From: Centroberyx gerrardi
Taxonomy: Eukaryota > Chordata > Actinopteri > Beryciformes > Berycidae
Assembly (NCBI RefSeq): GCF_048128805.1
Contig: NC_135999.1
Location: 19,241,190 to 19,305,189, forward strand
Direction: 5' to 3'
DNA length: 64,000 nucleotides
This document shows positions 11,681 to 23,004 of the stretch, piece by piece (within the stretch, counting starts at the first letter, position 1; every line of letters starts with the position of its first letter). The position numbers and the translations under genes were made by a program. The notes beneath the pieces are model-generated. The model had not been told where the DNA came from, ran no database searches, and saw only the letters and a list, made by a program, of their open reading frames with translations.

Positions 11681-14600
11681 CCGTGTCCCACATATCAAGA
11701 TATTTCAAAGAACTGATAATAATTCAGATATCTTTAAGAATACTGTGCTGCTAATCAGATTTTACACTCATTCCAGGTCTGTAAACCAAAAGTATAAATT
11801 GCGTCAAGGTTTTCTTAAAAAAAGAAACAACCCCGATCATCATGAAATAGTCCCAAATGTTCTTGATGTTATTTCAATAAAGTTAAACTTGGCCCATTTT
11901 GTCACCATTTTGTTGGGGCGGGGGGCATGAAAATTTGTCTTCCTCCAAAGGGGGGCATGACAGAAAAATTTTAAGAACCACTGCTCTAGAGGGAAAAACT
12001 AGAATACAGGAAGTAGACCAGAAAAAGAAGTGACTCACAATGATGATGTAATACTTGAGTCTACTGCAACAGGGGATCTGACTGCCAGAAAATGAGCGTC
12101 TCTCCTTCTGTAATGCTAACCTCCTAGAGACACACAAACAGAGAGAGAGTGAGGAATTCAGATTTACAAAGGCGGATTAATCTGACCAATTGGTATAATG
12201 AGTGTAATGATCAGTCTACCTGAGTTCACTCTTCTCGGCGATGCTGAGCGGCATGGCTTTGAGCATCCTGACTCTGTCGCTCACTGACAGGTTCTGCAGG
12301 TTGTTCACCAGGCGGTCCCTCTTACTCACTGGAACACACACATGGAAAAACATCAGGTCCATTACAAAACATGTCAAACATAGATTTATTTCTACAGAAA
12401 AAATGTGTCCAAGGGTCTCTTTCCATACAAAAAGTAAAACGCCTTTATTATTTATTGGCTAATTCATAGCATACACATGTTTATGTTTAAAAAGCACCAA
12501 CACATTGCAGCACATACATAGCCTTCCTCAGGGTGCAAGCTGTGAAAGAGTAACAGGTGCCAGATATAATCTCTATTATGTCGCATGACCTGGAAATAGC
12601 TGCTTTATCACATACCCATGACCTACATTCACATATCTACAATGTTTACATCCGGTAGGCCTACATACATTTAATACAAAAAGAAGAATATTAGGCACCG
12701 GTATCCCCCCATATACATCAGAAAGAATGGAAAGATAGATTTATTTCTATTTTAGTGTCTACATTACAGTCACCGGTCACTGGCAGCAACTCAATATACG
12801 TATAAAGCATGCAGTCATGGTGAAGTGGTTTAATTTTTTTGTTCAACCAAACATTAGAATGGGCAAGATGTGTGATCTAAGCAAGTTTGACCGTGATCTG
12901 ATTGTTGGTGCCAGACGTGGCGGTTCAGCATCTCAGAAACAGCTGCCCTCCTGGGATTTTCATGCACCACAGTCTCTAGAGTTTACAGAGAATGGTGCGA
13001 TGAACAAAAAACATCCAGTGAGCCGAAAGCACCTTGTTAATGAGAGAGATCAGAGGAGAACGGGCAGACCACAAATGCTCAAATAGCAGCTCTTTACAAT
13101 AGTGGTGTGCAGAAGGGCATCTCACAACACACACGTTGTCGGCCCTTATGATAAATGGGCTATAGCAACAGTTGACCAGCTGCTACTAGATAGATGTACC
13201 TAATAAAGTGGCCGGTGAGTGTATGTAGAGATGAGAGCGGCAAGTTTGCATAATTGTGTGTGCATGTGCGAGCGTGTGGGCTTCCTCTCACTCTCTGCGC
13301 CGTCGGCCTCCATGCCGTCCGTCTCCACACCGTAGCCTCGTATGCTGGGTCTGGCTGAGCGGGAGAAGTCTCGGATGGAGGGTCTGCTCTGCCTGCGTCT
13401 CCGCAGCTGCATGGTCCTGTTGTAGTACTGAGAGATAATCGCTCCCCTGCTGCGGCCTAGAAGAAGGAGGAGGGCAGAAGTAAACGATCAGACTGTTCTG
13501 GGATTTAGAAACTAGAAGGCACTCTGTGAGTGTAAACCTCCGCCAACACTAAACAATTCTTCAACATGCTGTTACACCCAAAGACATCATTCCTATCCCT
13601 AAAATTTTAAGTGAAATTGATTTCTTGACCCTGCAAATGTACCCTCGGGATTTGGAATCTAGTGTCTATCTCTCTTATTTTCATAGTTATCTAGAAATCT
13701 CAGATCCGGATCACCAAAAAATGTAATAAATTGTTCCTTGGCCCAAGGCCTATTAGGGCTGAACGATTTTGAAAAAATATCTAATTGCGATTATTTTGAC
13801 TGATATTGCAATTGCGATATGATTTGCGATATTAGAGGGAATGATAATTTTTACATCGTTACTCTCATTTTCATTGAAAAACATATTAAAATGATTATGG
13901 TGTGATTTTTGCCGGGATCTGTACCAAACAGAGATGTTTTCTTAAGTCTGTAGAATATGATGTGTAGGCCAGGCCATCTCTGCAGCACGACAATATTTAA
14001 TTTAAAATGGCATTTTGACACACATTTTGCCTTTAACAAATATTGCGCCTCCTGCGATTTGAAAATTGAAGTTGTATATAGTAAAAACATTTATGTCAAA
14101 AAATATAGTATATATAATATAATATAATATAATATAATAATATAATATATATGTTTTTACAAGGGAACACAGGATGTGGATTAACTGTTTATGTGGGTGT
14201 TTGCACCGTGTCAAGTACCCAAAGATGAGCTGTCAGTCTCCACTTCTGCTTCGGATGGTGAGAGCCAAACCATATATGTTTCATCTGACACACTTTCAGA
14301 TAGCAGCTATCAAGCCGCCTTCATCTCCAGAGTGTCTCTGTCAGCGATGAAGCACCTGACCTGCCACACAGGCTGACAGGAAGATGGCACCGCCTGACAT
14401 ACAAACAGCTTCCTCATGAAACTCTGCTCAGCCAGAACAGTCTCTCCCTTTCTGGGTCTATAGCTAAACAATGTGTAGTGCATGGCACAAATACAGCCAG
14501 GGGGTTGGGGGATCTGCTCCCAGTGAGGACACCCATGCTAACAAAGTATTTCTGCATGGTACTGTAGGGCGTTTTGGATAAAAGCATCCATCAGATGCAT

Positions 14601-15658
14601 ATCATCGGCATACAGTGAAAACCTTGTATCTCCAATATGTCAACTTTTCAGGAACTAAGAAAAACAGACTTATTTTTAGCTTGACCACCATGCATTTTTG
14701 AGTTTATATAGGGGTTTTGAAAGGGCTTCATACGCCCAAGGGTGGTAATTTTTTCTTAACCCATAGAGGAGCATGTAATCCTTCAACTGATGTTAAACCA
14801 AGAAAATCAAGGTTTTCACATGACAACAGTGAAATGCCACGTTTATCCCTCTATATCCATCTCTCTCTCTTTCTCTCCATCAGTATCGGGCCATTTTCAA
14901 CCAGCCATCTGCAGGACCCACCGATGGTGCGACTGGGCATGGAGGACAGGACTCTCAAGGTGGCTGAGGACCAACGTTCAGCTATGAGGGGGTCTAACTG
15001 GGTCGCTTCATCCTCCGGTTCGTCTTCCATTTGCTCCCACCTCCCTCCCCACATCTCACGCCCAGGGCTGGACAGGTAGGCCACACGGTCTGGGGGATGG
15101 GGCAAAAAAACACACATTGGAGGATGATAGATTATAGAGATACTGTTATCGCGTATAAATTCAGGCATACAAACACGCAGTACCTCGACCCTCCTCGCCC
15201 AGTTCTCTCTGTAGCTGCTGCAGCTCCACAGCTTCAGACAGTCCTCCATTCTGTGTCTGCTCGGCGATCAGCTGGTTGAACGAGTCGTGAACACCTTCCT
15301 CATCCAACGGACTCCTGACAGAGAGACACATGAAAGTGAGGAAATATTTTTTAAAAAGTGGGGAAGAAGGAGATACAAGGCTCGGAAACATGCAAGTTTT
15401 CTGAGTTGAAAGACACACTTACATACCAGCCCACAATGCTCTGAGGCCTGCAGGCCACTGACCACATTACAAATAAAGTGTGTATACATATGATAACCCT
15501 CTGACTCAGATCCCAGAGGAAGCCGCTGTAAGAGGCCCAAACTCCCGGGGGGGGGGGGATTGCAACCAAACACCACAGGAAGAGAGTCACACAGAAGGCA
15601 ATCTGGTCTGTATCTTTGCAAACAAAAGCATTCACTTTCACAGAGACACAAGGTATGG

Positions 15659-15700
<42 letters not shown>

Positions 15701-16129
15701 AAACACCCTTTCAACCAAACAAATAAGGATCTTTTCTGTGAAGACAATGGAGCGGAGGTTAGCAGTAGGTCACATGGCGCAAAAACACACACAAAAACCC
15801 TCTGAGACTTTATGCTTTATGATCTGCCTTCCCGTTTAAAGCCTAGCAAGGCATCAAAGAGCACAGCTAATCCTGTCATCTCCGCTCCTTATTTTCTCTC
15901 CCCGCTCTCTGTATTTCTCACAGCCTTCACCACAAGTAACATGAAGCGACCTGACAGCTTGACAATAGCAAAATAAACAGAAAAATCAAGAGGTTAGAAG
16001 AGAAAAGACTTCATGGCAGATGAGCCGAGACGGAAAGTGGGAGGAACATGAGAAAGACTTTTCTAATACTCACTCCAGTCCGGCTTCCATGTAGACGTGG
16101 TTCAGGTCAAAGTTAACAATGCGAGCCAT
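5479..16129 (-). CDS. tmc6: Transmembrane channel-like protein 6 (EVER1)
   Basis: Multi-pass TMC-family membrane protein. In mammals TMC6 works with TMC8 in the ER, binds zinc transporter ZnT1, and its loss causes epidermodysplasia verruciformis. Exons, 5' to 3' on the minus strand: 16129-16074, 15314-15184, 15089-14922, 13456-13292, 12328-12220, 12123-12039, 11254-10994, 10409-10195, 10037-9893, 9185-9030, 8752-8574, 8470-8380, 8210-8113, 7801-7706, 7595-7520, 7070-6937, 6382-6206, 5972-5894, 5720-5634 and 5493-5479. Phases agree throughout, giving about 840 aa (human about 805). It starts [18 protein letters not shown]6 hallmarks are [21 protein letters not shown]-like text (here SSMPSRTIG), the TMC motif [13 protein letters not shown] (about 588-600) and EGEDKKFLI near the end. 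The last coding exon is only five codons (DSTC, stop) and is the least certain part. Confidence 0.95.
6158..6196. repeat. (TG)n microsatellite beside tmc6 exon
   Basis: TG run lying just inside the intron that follows the tmc6 exon ending at 6206 (minus strand). On the coding strand it reads as a CA repeat within a few bases of the donor. Confidence 0.9.
7866..7921. repeat. (GA)n microsatellite in tmc6 intron
   Basis: Nearly perfect GA run. On the tmc6 coding strand it is CT-rich and lies about 65 bases upstream of the acceptor of the exon at 7801. Confidence 0.9.
9186..9670. repeat. Long polypurine tract with internal tandem copies
   Basis: About 485 bases almost purely A and G on the plus strand, broken only by isolated C or T (GACGAGG, GATGAGG). 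Within it a block of about 77 bases is duplicated; GACAGCGG recurs at 9283 and 9360. It begins right next to the tmc6 exon at 9185, so it supplies a very long pyrimidine tract ahead of that acceptor on the coding strand. The long open frames it contains are low-complexity and not genes. Confidence 0.9.
9858..9890. repeat. (GT)n at a tmc6 donor
   Basis: On the coding strand the intron starts GTACACAC and continues as an AC repeat directly from the donor of the exon 10037-9893. Confidence 0.9.
12762..13221 (+). mobile_element. Internally deleted Tc1/mariner transposon
   Basis: The right end, AATAAAGTGGCCGGTGAGTG, is the characteristic terminus of a fish Tc1-type family; TA dinucleotides flank both ends (12760-12761 and 13222-13223). 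The left end carries a divergent CACCGGTCAC. Internal text matches the start of the transposase gene (an ATG at 12817 and a GARRGG-type segment about 30 codons on), then jumps to the middle of it. Roughly two thirds of the roughly 1.4-kb parent is missing. It lies in a tmc6 intron and cannot be autonomous. Confidence 0.8.
13753..14070 (+). mobile_element. Truncated fish repeat starting AGGGCTGAACGATT
   Basis: AT-rich repeat with alternating ATTGCGAT/ATATTGCAAT blocks, typical of a common fish hAT-related MITE. The left terminus is clear; the expected matching right terminus is not seen, and the boundary is approximate. An AT-rich microsatellite follows at 14105-14150. Confidence 0.5.
14470..14610 (+). 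mobile_element. Retroposon 3' fragment, copy 1
   Basis: Contains TTTTGGATAAAAGCATCCATC, here described by its core GGATAAAAGCATCCA, the conserved 3' region of common fish L2-type LINEs and SINEs. The same family recurs at 17650-17806, with matching ACCATGCTAA upstream. Confidence 0.6.
15661..15699. repeat. (AC)n microsatellite
   Basis: AC run of about 38 bases in a tmc6 intron; an isolated run of G lies upstream at 15547-15557. Confidence 0.9.
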
Positions 16130-17341
16130 TCTTCTTCTTCTTCTCCTCTATCGGGTCTCGGTCTGTCCGGCCGGCCGCCACCAATCGTAGAGGGATCACA
16201 CCCTCACCTGCTCAGACCTGCCCTCCGCTCCCCTGTCATGGTGTTTATTCCTCTACCTGAGAGAGAGGCGGAGAAAAGGAGGAGGGGGGTGGGGGGGAGC
16301 AATGAGAAGAGGGAGAGACGGAGGGAGGGAAGGAATGTCTGCTGAGTTACTGGAGGTAATCTGCTCTCGTCATGTTGCTGCTTGTCTGGTAAGCGCTCAT
16401 TTCCCCCAGGACACACACTGTTACAGTGAGGGAACAAAACTCAAAGCTTGTGTAAATCACCATTGAGAACTTTTGTATGTTACAGCCAGAGGAATCAGAT
16501 GTAGGCTATATCAGGCAAGACTGGGCTCTGGGACTTGAAACAGATGAGAGAAGCAGTAGGAAGAAGATGGGCAGGAATCGCACAGATACAATCAGATAAT
16601 TATGATCAAAAGCTCAGGAAAAAGCCACATGGAGGAAAAACTTTGAATATTGTTTAAGACTTAGGTCATTCGTTTTTATGTGCAGGCAACATTTAGTGCC
16701 GGTAATGATCATCACAATGTGACAATGACACTCTTATAAAGATGACTTGTCATGAGGGATTACGCCATTATGTCTAGTCATGAGCACTCCTTTGTCAAGC
16801 TGTCTGTAATGAGGACTGTGGTCAGATGTCAGATGGCATGGTTTCACCAGTGAATATTCATGAGAGCGGAGACAGAATGATTCATTGTCAAAGCTCAGTC
16901 ACAGTGCGTCATATTGGGGCTTGGAGGGAGTGTGTGTTTGTGTCCCTGTGTGCATTTTAACATGAGTGCCCATACGCAGGTCCCATTTCACTCCAAAAAT
17001 CTGTCTTAAATTACATGCAACATTTGCATATAAACTTTCAGCAAAGACATAAAGAAGACATTTCCTGTTGTTAGAAAACATGTCTTTAGTTGCAACATGA
17101 TCATCAAAGTCATGTAATAAAAAACTACTGGAGTGTTCGGGATTTAAGAAAATTGAATCCAGATATTCATTAGTGACCAATAAAACCACTTTCCCAGCTT
17201 TATCCAGGCCACCCTTGGTGGAGCAGAGGAGGGATTGTGGATAAACAAACCACAATAAATAGACATACATTTTGTTTAATGATTTCTCTTTGGACATCTG
17301 TTGTCAAAAGAAACAGCTGGCCTTGTCACACACATACAAAC

Positions 17342-17620
17342 CAGAGTGTGACCAAGTCAACTTTGCTTGAGTCCCAAGTCAGTCTCAGGTCTTGAGGCAC
17401 AAATCCCAAGTCTAAATCTAGATCCTACCAAGTCAAGTCCATGTCATTAATGTCAAGTCAAATTCAGTCGTCTGGTGGAACAAATCTCATAACTTTTAAT
17501 CTAAGTCATTTACACAAACAAAAGATATTTTCTCAAGACTTTTCAAGTCTCACTTCTCAAGACCTTTTCAAGTCATCAAGTCAAAGTCAAGTCCCAAGTC
17601 ACCAGAAGTCCCCACCTCTG
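17342..17620 (+). mobile_element. hAT-like MITE, copy 1, AAGTC-rich
   Basis: Ends CAGAGTGTGACC and CCACCTCTG; the perfect 8-bp target duplication ATACAAAC is at 17334-17341 and 17621-17628. The interior is a string of CAAGTC/AAGTCA words. A longer copy of the same family lies inverted at 23725-24226. Confidence 0.8.
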
Positions 17621-17649
17621 ATACAAACATATCCATATACAGTATATGA

Positions 17650-17806
17650 GCTATGAGTTAAGGGTGCTGTACAGTTTAATGGGCAAAGTGTGGTACTGAT
17701 GCTACCAAGCTTGAGAGTTCATTGGGGACCAACCATGCTAAACATGTAAAAATGTGTCTCATGGTACAGTAAGGCGCTTCGGATAAAAGCATCCACCAAA
17801 TCGCAG
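17650..17806 (+). mobile_element. Retroposon 3' fragment, copy 2
   Basis: Contains AAGGCGCTTCGGATAAAAGC, the conserved 3' core of fish L2-type LINE/SINE families, matching the fragment at 14470-14610. Confidence 0.6.
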
Positions 17807-20800
17807 GTACAAATGAGTTATAGGCTATTTGTTTACATGTGTGTCCTATGTAAAGTGTATTGTGTATTTGCATATTTTAGTCATTATCTGTGTGTGTGGG
17901 TGTTTCCATATAGATACAGTAGAGGCCCAGAGTTCCTCTAAAGGGTGGAGGTCTCTGCTTCTTTTCCTGACATGCTATGAGATCAGCAGCACAGCCAGGC
18001 AGCAGGGCGGAGCCGCGACTGTCAGCCAACACACTGATTGAATGGCTACAAAATGCCACACGCTCACAATCACATTCATTCTCTTTTCAGGCATCAATCC
18101 GTCTTTTCAGCTTGTTCTTTTCAGGCCCTGTGATGAAAATCTGCGGCATCCATCTGCTCTCTCTCTCTCTCTCTGTGTTTCAAACATACTTTTCTCATTA
18201 CCTGAAGTTTCCAGGATCATGTTACACTTTCCCTAAGTCTCCATCTCTTATTCCACATATTCCTTTCTGTCTATTTGGCTGCCTCTTTCTGTACTACTCT
18301 GATTCTGTCAGTCTCTCACTCTCGCAGGGCAGAGAGACAGCCACAAACATAATACCACAGACAAGAGAGCGCTGCAGTGAAGTGCTGATTTCAGCATGGC
18401 TGGGGTGGCTGGTCATTCTCTCGCTCTGACAGTGAGCACTTTGGCCTTGCAGCGTCTTTGTGTGTCTTTTTTTATGTACTTATGTGCATGTGTGTGTGAT
18501 TACTAACACTGAAAAGATCTTCGGAGACTGTCGCAGCAGGGGAGGATTTTCAGGGAGTGGGACAAACTCTAAACACAATCTGACAAAAGGTCAGAGTTGA
18601 GCTGTACTGCTGCCAAACAAAATATGGTTGGAAAACATAATGGGGGGGCAACAGAGCACAGATTAGCTCCATGTGAGTTTACACAGGGGTAGAAGTTTGT
18701 TAGAAAACGGATTTAAGAAGGAAACAAGTTGTCTAGTACAAATCAAAACAAAGTCGCACCACAGCTGCGAGAGGTAGAGCAGTCCAACATAAGCCATAAT
18801 GAAGGGATCTAGTCTAAACAAACCTGTCCCCAAATGAAAACACAGCTTAACATTACATAAATGAGTACAATTATTCACAGGATGAAATGGAAAACAGAAG
18901 GGGGTTATTGGCGGATATGGGCGCGAAGGGAAGCAAATGGTGTAAAGAAATATGTCTTGACAGCTTTCAACAACTGCATGATAATCAGTTCCCAGAGTAC
19001 TGAGAAAAACCAACAGAGGGAGTAGAGAGGCACAAAGCTAAATATGGAGGAAGACTTTTGTTTCAATAGCCTGATGTTTTGAGTTAGGCATTACTGTTTG
19101 CCTCCAGAAAGGGGGGTGACCGAGAGAGAATAGAGGGGGGTAAAGGAGCAGAACTGCAAGAGGAAAAATCTGTATTTTGGTAGAGAGCCTAATGTCATGG
19201 TGTTTTTCCTAGTGGAGAGATAAGGAAGGAAATTACAGTTTGAGGGGCCCCAGGTCCAACAGCTGGAGGCGACGCTAAAGGAAAAGTTAAGAAAGGGTTT
19301 AAGGAGAAAGGCAGAAGAGAGCAATGGAGGAGATGGAGAGTAGGAATACTAGTAGGGGAGAAATAGGGAGAAAAAGGGAGAAAAAGTAGAAAATGTGCAA
19401 GCAATTACCACAGCTTGCTCTCTTGTCTCTCTCTAACATAGTCAGGCACGCATATACACACACACAATTACAGCACTATACTGCCCATGATACTAAAGGT
19501 CTCTCCTCCTTCATTTAAAAAAAGGACACCAAAATTATAGGTTCGCTGTTGGCTCCATCACTGAAACTTGAAACTCCCAAGCCAAGCTAAGATGTGGCAG
19601 AAAGACTTTTTCTTCTGCTATAGACTGTATGCCTTGTATGTTGACCCTCCCTTCTAATGAAATGAATGCATTATAAATGTGTATCTTCTCAACAACCTTT
19701 TCCTGTCATCACTGTCTTACTGGTCATCCAGGGTTGCAGTTTCTTAAGACAATGTAATCTTATGTATGTATGTATGTATTGTATGTATGTATCACACACT
19801 AACACACTCAATAAGACATGAGAAAGCACAGAGAAATGCTTACATTTAAGTAATAAAGAAAGATTTAGACTGGTTTTCTCACAGCAACAAAATGCAACCC
19901 TGCCGTTACACAATAGGCTACAAAAGCGCATTGGCCCGAGATTGTGCATTTGTGATCACTTCTGCAAGCTTTTCTACAAAACGAGGTCAAATCTGTAGCC
20001 AAAACTTAAAGGCACACAGGGCCAATTGCGATAGCAGTTTGTTCTTTCTCAGTTTTAAAAAACACTGAGCATCAGATCTGTCTATGAAAACCTTGTGCTT
20101 TCTGTTGACCGGTGTTTAGTGAAGTTGGCTAGCTGTAGCCAACGGCAGGCTACGGGTTTTCAACCTGTCATAAGTTTCATGAAGTTGAAAAAGTTTATAT
20201 TTGACGTGACAACAATCGTAAGTTTATAAAAAAAAAAAAAAAGAAAAAAGTGTCAGTTGAAATAACATAACAGTCGGGCTTGCTATAATCTGCCCAAAGT
20301 AAGTTCACTCACCCCGTCAGTAAACTCGCCAAACCCGTTGAAGCAGATGTACAGCCGTTCACTCTGTCAGTCAAAACAGTCCACACTGGTAACCAGGCAG
20401 CAGGGACAAACCATTTTCTACGGGGGGTGGCTGAGTGGCTATTACTGCTACAAGTCCTCTATTTCGTTTTTTACTACACAACTGGAAAATGGAGAGCTAG
20501 AAATGGTAGCTCCGTTTTCTTCCCATTAGACTGAACCCCACGAATGGTATCATGCTCGACTGATAACCGCGTAATGTACATTTCACCCCTAAATGTTTCC
20601 ACCCGTGGTACTGCCCTATTGTTCTACCGGTATTTGTCTCTTTACACACTGCAAATAATATGGAGGCAGTCTAAAATCGTGTATCAGGTCGATTAATCAA
20701 TCACAATGTTTCGATTAACATCAGAAAATGAGTAATCTGACAGGAAGATATAGGCTGGCTAAGGGAAGTCGACCTAGCCTTATAGGTTAGTCTACACTGG

Positions 20801-21354
20801 TTGTTGAAAAACTTTCACTGCCAGGTGTGTAAGATAAGCTACTAGCCTACATAACACATCTTACTATGAAGATAATAGACTTCTAATTGCATGCAAAGAA
20901 TGAGGAAAAAGGCCTGAGAAAATGGGAAGTATGAATTTAAAGGTAATACAAACAGCCCTACCTGTGACTGCTAAGGTGAAATGTTCTTCAAAAGTTTTAT
21001 GACAAAGTCCACAGTCCCTTCCCCTCCCTCACCTCTACCTGGCCACACCTACAGTATCGGTGCAAAACAAGCCTGGAGTATGCGAGGTGTTTCATGTGAA
21101 TATGTGTATAGGTCCATACAGGATATGTGCCAATGTATGTAGGTTATATGTGTGTATGTATGCATGTATGTATATGATGTGTGTGTGTCAACTATTATGA
21201 ATTATTGTATGCTTAAATGTTTTTAATGTGGACTCTTGGAAGATTAGCCAATGGGCTAAAAGAGATCCAAATAAAATCAAAAATCAAATCAATCATGTCA
21301 TGAATGATATTACATAGACACAGATTCCTTTGAAATCATCATTGCCCTTATGAA

Positions 21355-21660
21355 AAAGTCACATGTGAAACCCCATAATTACACCACATGTGTACAACAA
21401 TGTGTACAACACATATTGGTTTTCATATGTCAACATGTGACATTACCCATTTCCCATGTGAAAATGACATTTTCACTTCTGAAAAGTTTTCAAATGTGAA
21501 ACAAATATTGTCATATCTAATGGCAGGTAATAAAAAGTGGGAAAAAAAAGTTCACGTGAAGAAAAAAAACAACATTTTTCACCTATGAACTGAAATTTTC
21601 ACATCTGAAGTACAACTTGAAATAAATTGTTCACATAAGAAAACCAACATGTGTCTAAAA
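21355..21660. repeat. CACATGTGAA-rich interspersed repeat
   Basis: Many direct and inverted copies of CACATGTGAA-like words (CACATGTG, CATATGTC, ACATGTGAC, CATGTGAAA). It could form imperfect hairpins. The pattern matches a dispersed fish repeat; borders and class are not certain. Confidence 0.45.
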
Positions 21661-22967
21661 AGCGCATGAGCTTTAAATTCATGTGTGTTTGTTCTCATTC
21701 CACAGCTCAGTCTGTGTAATGGCAGTGTAAGAAGCATTCTCTCCAGAAAGGTAACACAGTTATGAAACGTTCACCACAGTGGGCTTGATTTTAGCACATG
21801 GGAAATGACTTCTGTATCTTTATAAATGGTAATGACTTTTGGCCTTGTACGTTTCTGTGGTTGAGTGGGAGGTGAAGCCATTTCTGCTGAAATGCTCTCA
21901 TGGATTTCAAAGTTTCCAAATGATTAAACACTGCTGAAGATTCACCTGAAACTCACATAACATTGCCATTCACATGAAAGTGGTCAGGCCAGGTTTGTGA
22001 GCAATTGGTTAAAAATTTGGTTAAAAATTCCTAACTATAATACATTACACTTAATGAAAAAGGCAGGTGATGCTGGATAACGACACGTTTGAAGGAAAAA
22101 AGCGCTTATTGATAGTGACATTTTAGACAAGTATTACTTCACACATCTTGATCTGATGTAATTTGGAACAAATTGTCTATTCAGCTTTGAATTTTACAGA
22201 TTTTCTCAACAAAGTAATCCAGAAGCAACTGAAAGAAATCTGATTGCTTTACAGTTTGGGTAATCTAGCAGAAAGTACTTGGATAGTAGTTAGTAAAATG
22301 TAATGGATCACATTTTGAAAGTAACCTTCCTAGTCCTGCATGCTGTACACAAACATGTCAAAACTACCCTATAAAAACCTAAACTGCATGTCTCTCCCAT
22401 CATCTAAAGTGTCCTGTCTCAATCTGATGGTGACCTAATCCATCAACCTTAATCCAACCCCCATCAACTGTACTCACCTACTTACGGCCTTCAGCATTTT
22501 GTCACTTTCTCGTCAGTCCACTGTGTGTCTGTGCTTATGTGTGTGTGTGTGTGTGTGCGCATGTGCATAAACACCCATGTATGGACTGTGTGTATTTTTT
22601 GTTATCTTGTGAAATTCTTTGTGATATTTCAGCCACCAAAGCAACGCCTATTTCTGCATCCTGTCATGTGATTTCCTGAAGCTGCAGTCAGTTTGTGTAT
22701 TGACAGATCTAGCATCTGTTTCACCTGTCAGAAAACAGACTGCACCAATAAGACTGGAAGAATAACACTAACTCCAGACCAGTGTTCAGGGGTCTTGAAT
22801 GTGAGATTTGCTGCGGGGTGAAGAGCGGTGTGGATTGATGCGGAACTAGCATTCTTCATACAATCATCTCCAGAGCCTAAACGCTTTGTGTGATTGTGTA
22901 AGTTGCAGTGTAGGTTGTGTGGTTTGCTGACATGCGTTTCATGTGAGGCAAGTGTGTTTGTGTGTTT

Positions 22968-23004
22968 GAATATATATAGCTAAGAGGAAGTGCAGGGCAA
23001 GAAA
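22968..23004 (+). promoter_or_regulatory. Candidate tmc8 core promoter
   Basis: AATATATATAGC (TATA-like) lies about 30 bases upstream of the inferred tmc8 ATG. It is followed by AGAGGAAGTG, a good ETS/PU.1-type site, at 22982-22991. A PU.1 site would suit leukocyte expression of TMC8. The transcription start is not known, and the ATG may be in a longer exon. Confidence 0.4.

Larger units (their letters stand above)
16130..23004. other. Spacer between divergent tmc6 and tmc8
   Basis: No convincing coding exon is seen. The part next to tmc6 (16130-16210) is CpG-rich, has a CCAAT at about 16181-16185, and is the likely tmc6 5' UTR or promoter. The remainder holds a hAT-like MITE, a retroposon fragment and a CACATGTGAA-rich repeat. 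Non-coding 5' exons of either gene could be present but cannot be recognised. Confidence 0.6.

Noticed and set aside
16899-17297. 132-codon minus-strand frame
   Set aside because: No recognised domain or splice context, and it ends in a TG-rich stretch; insufficient support for a gene.
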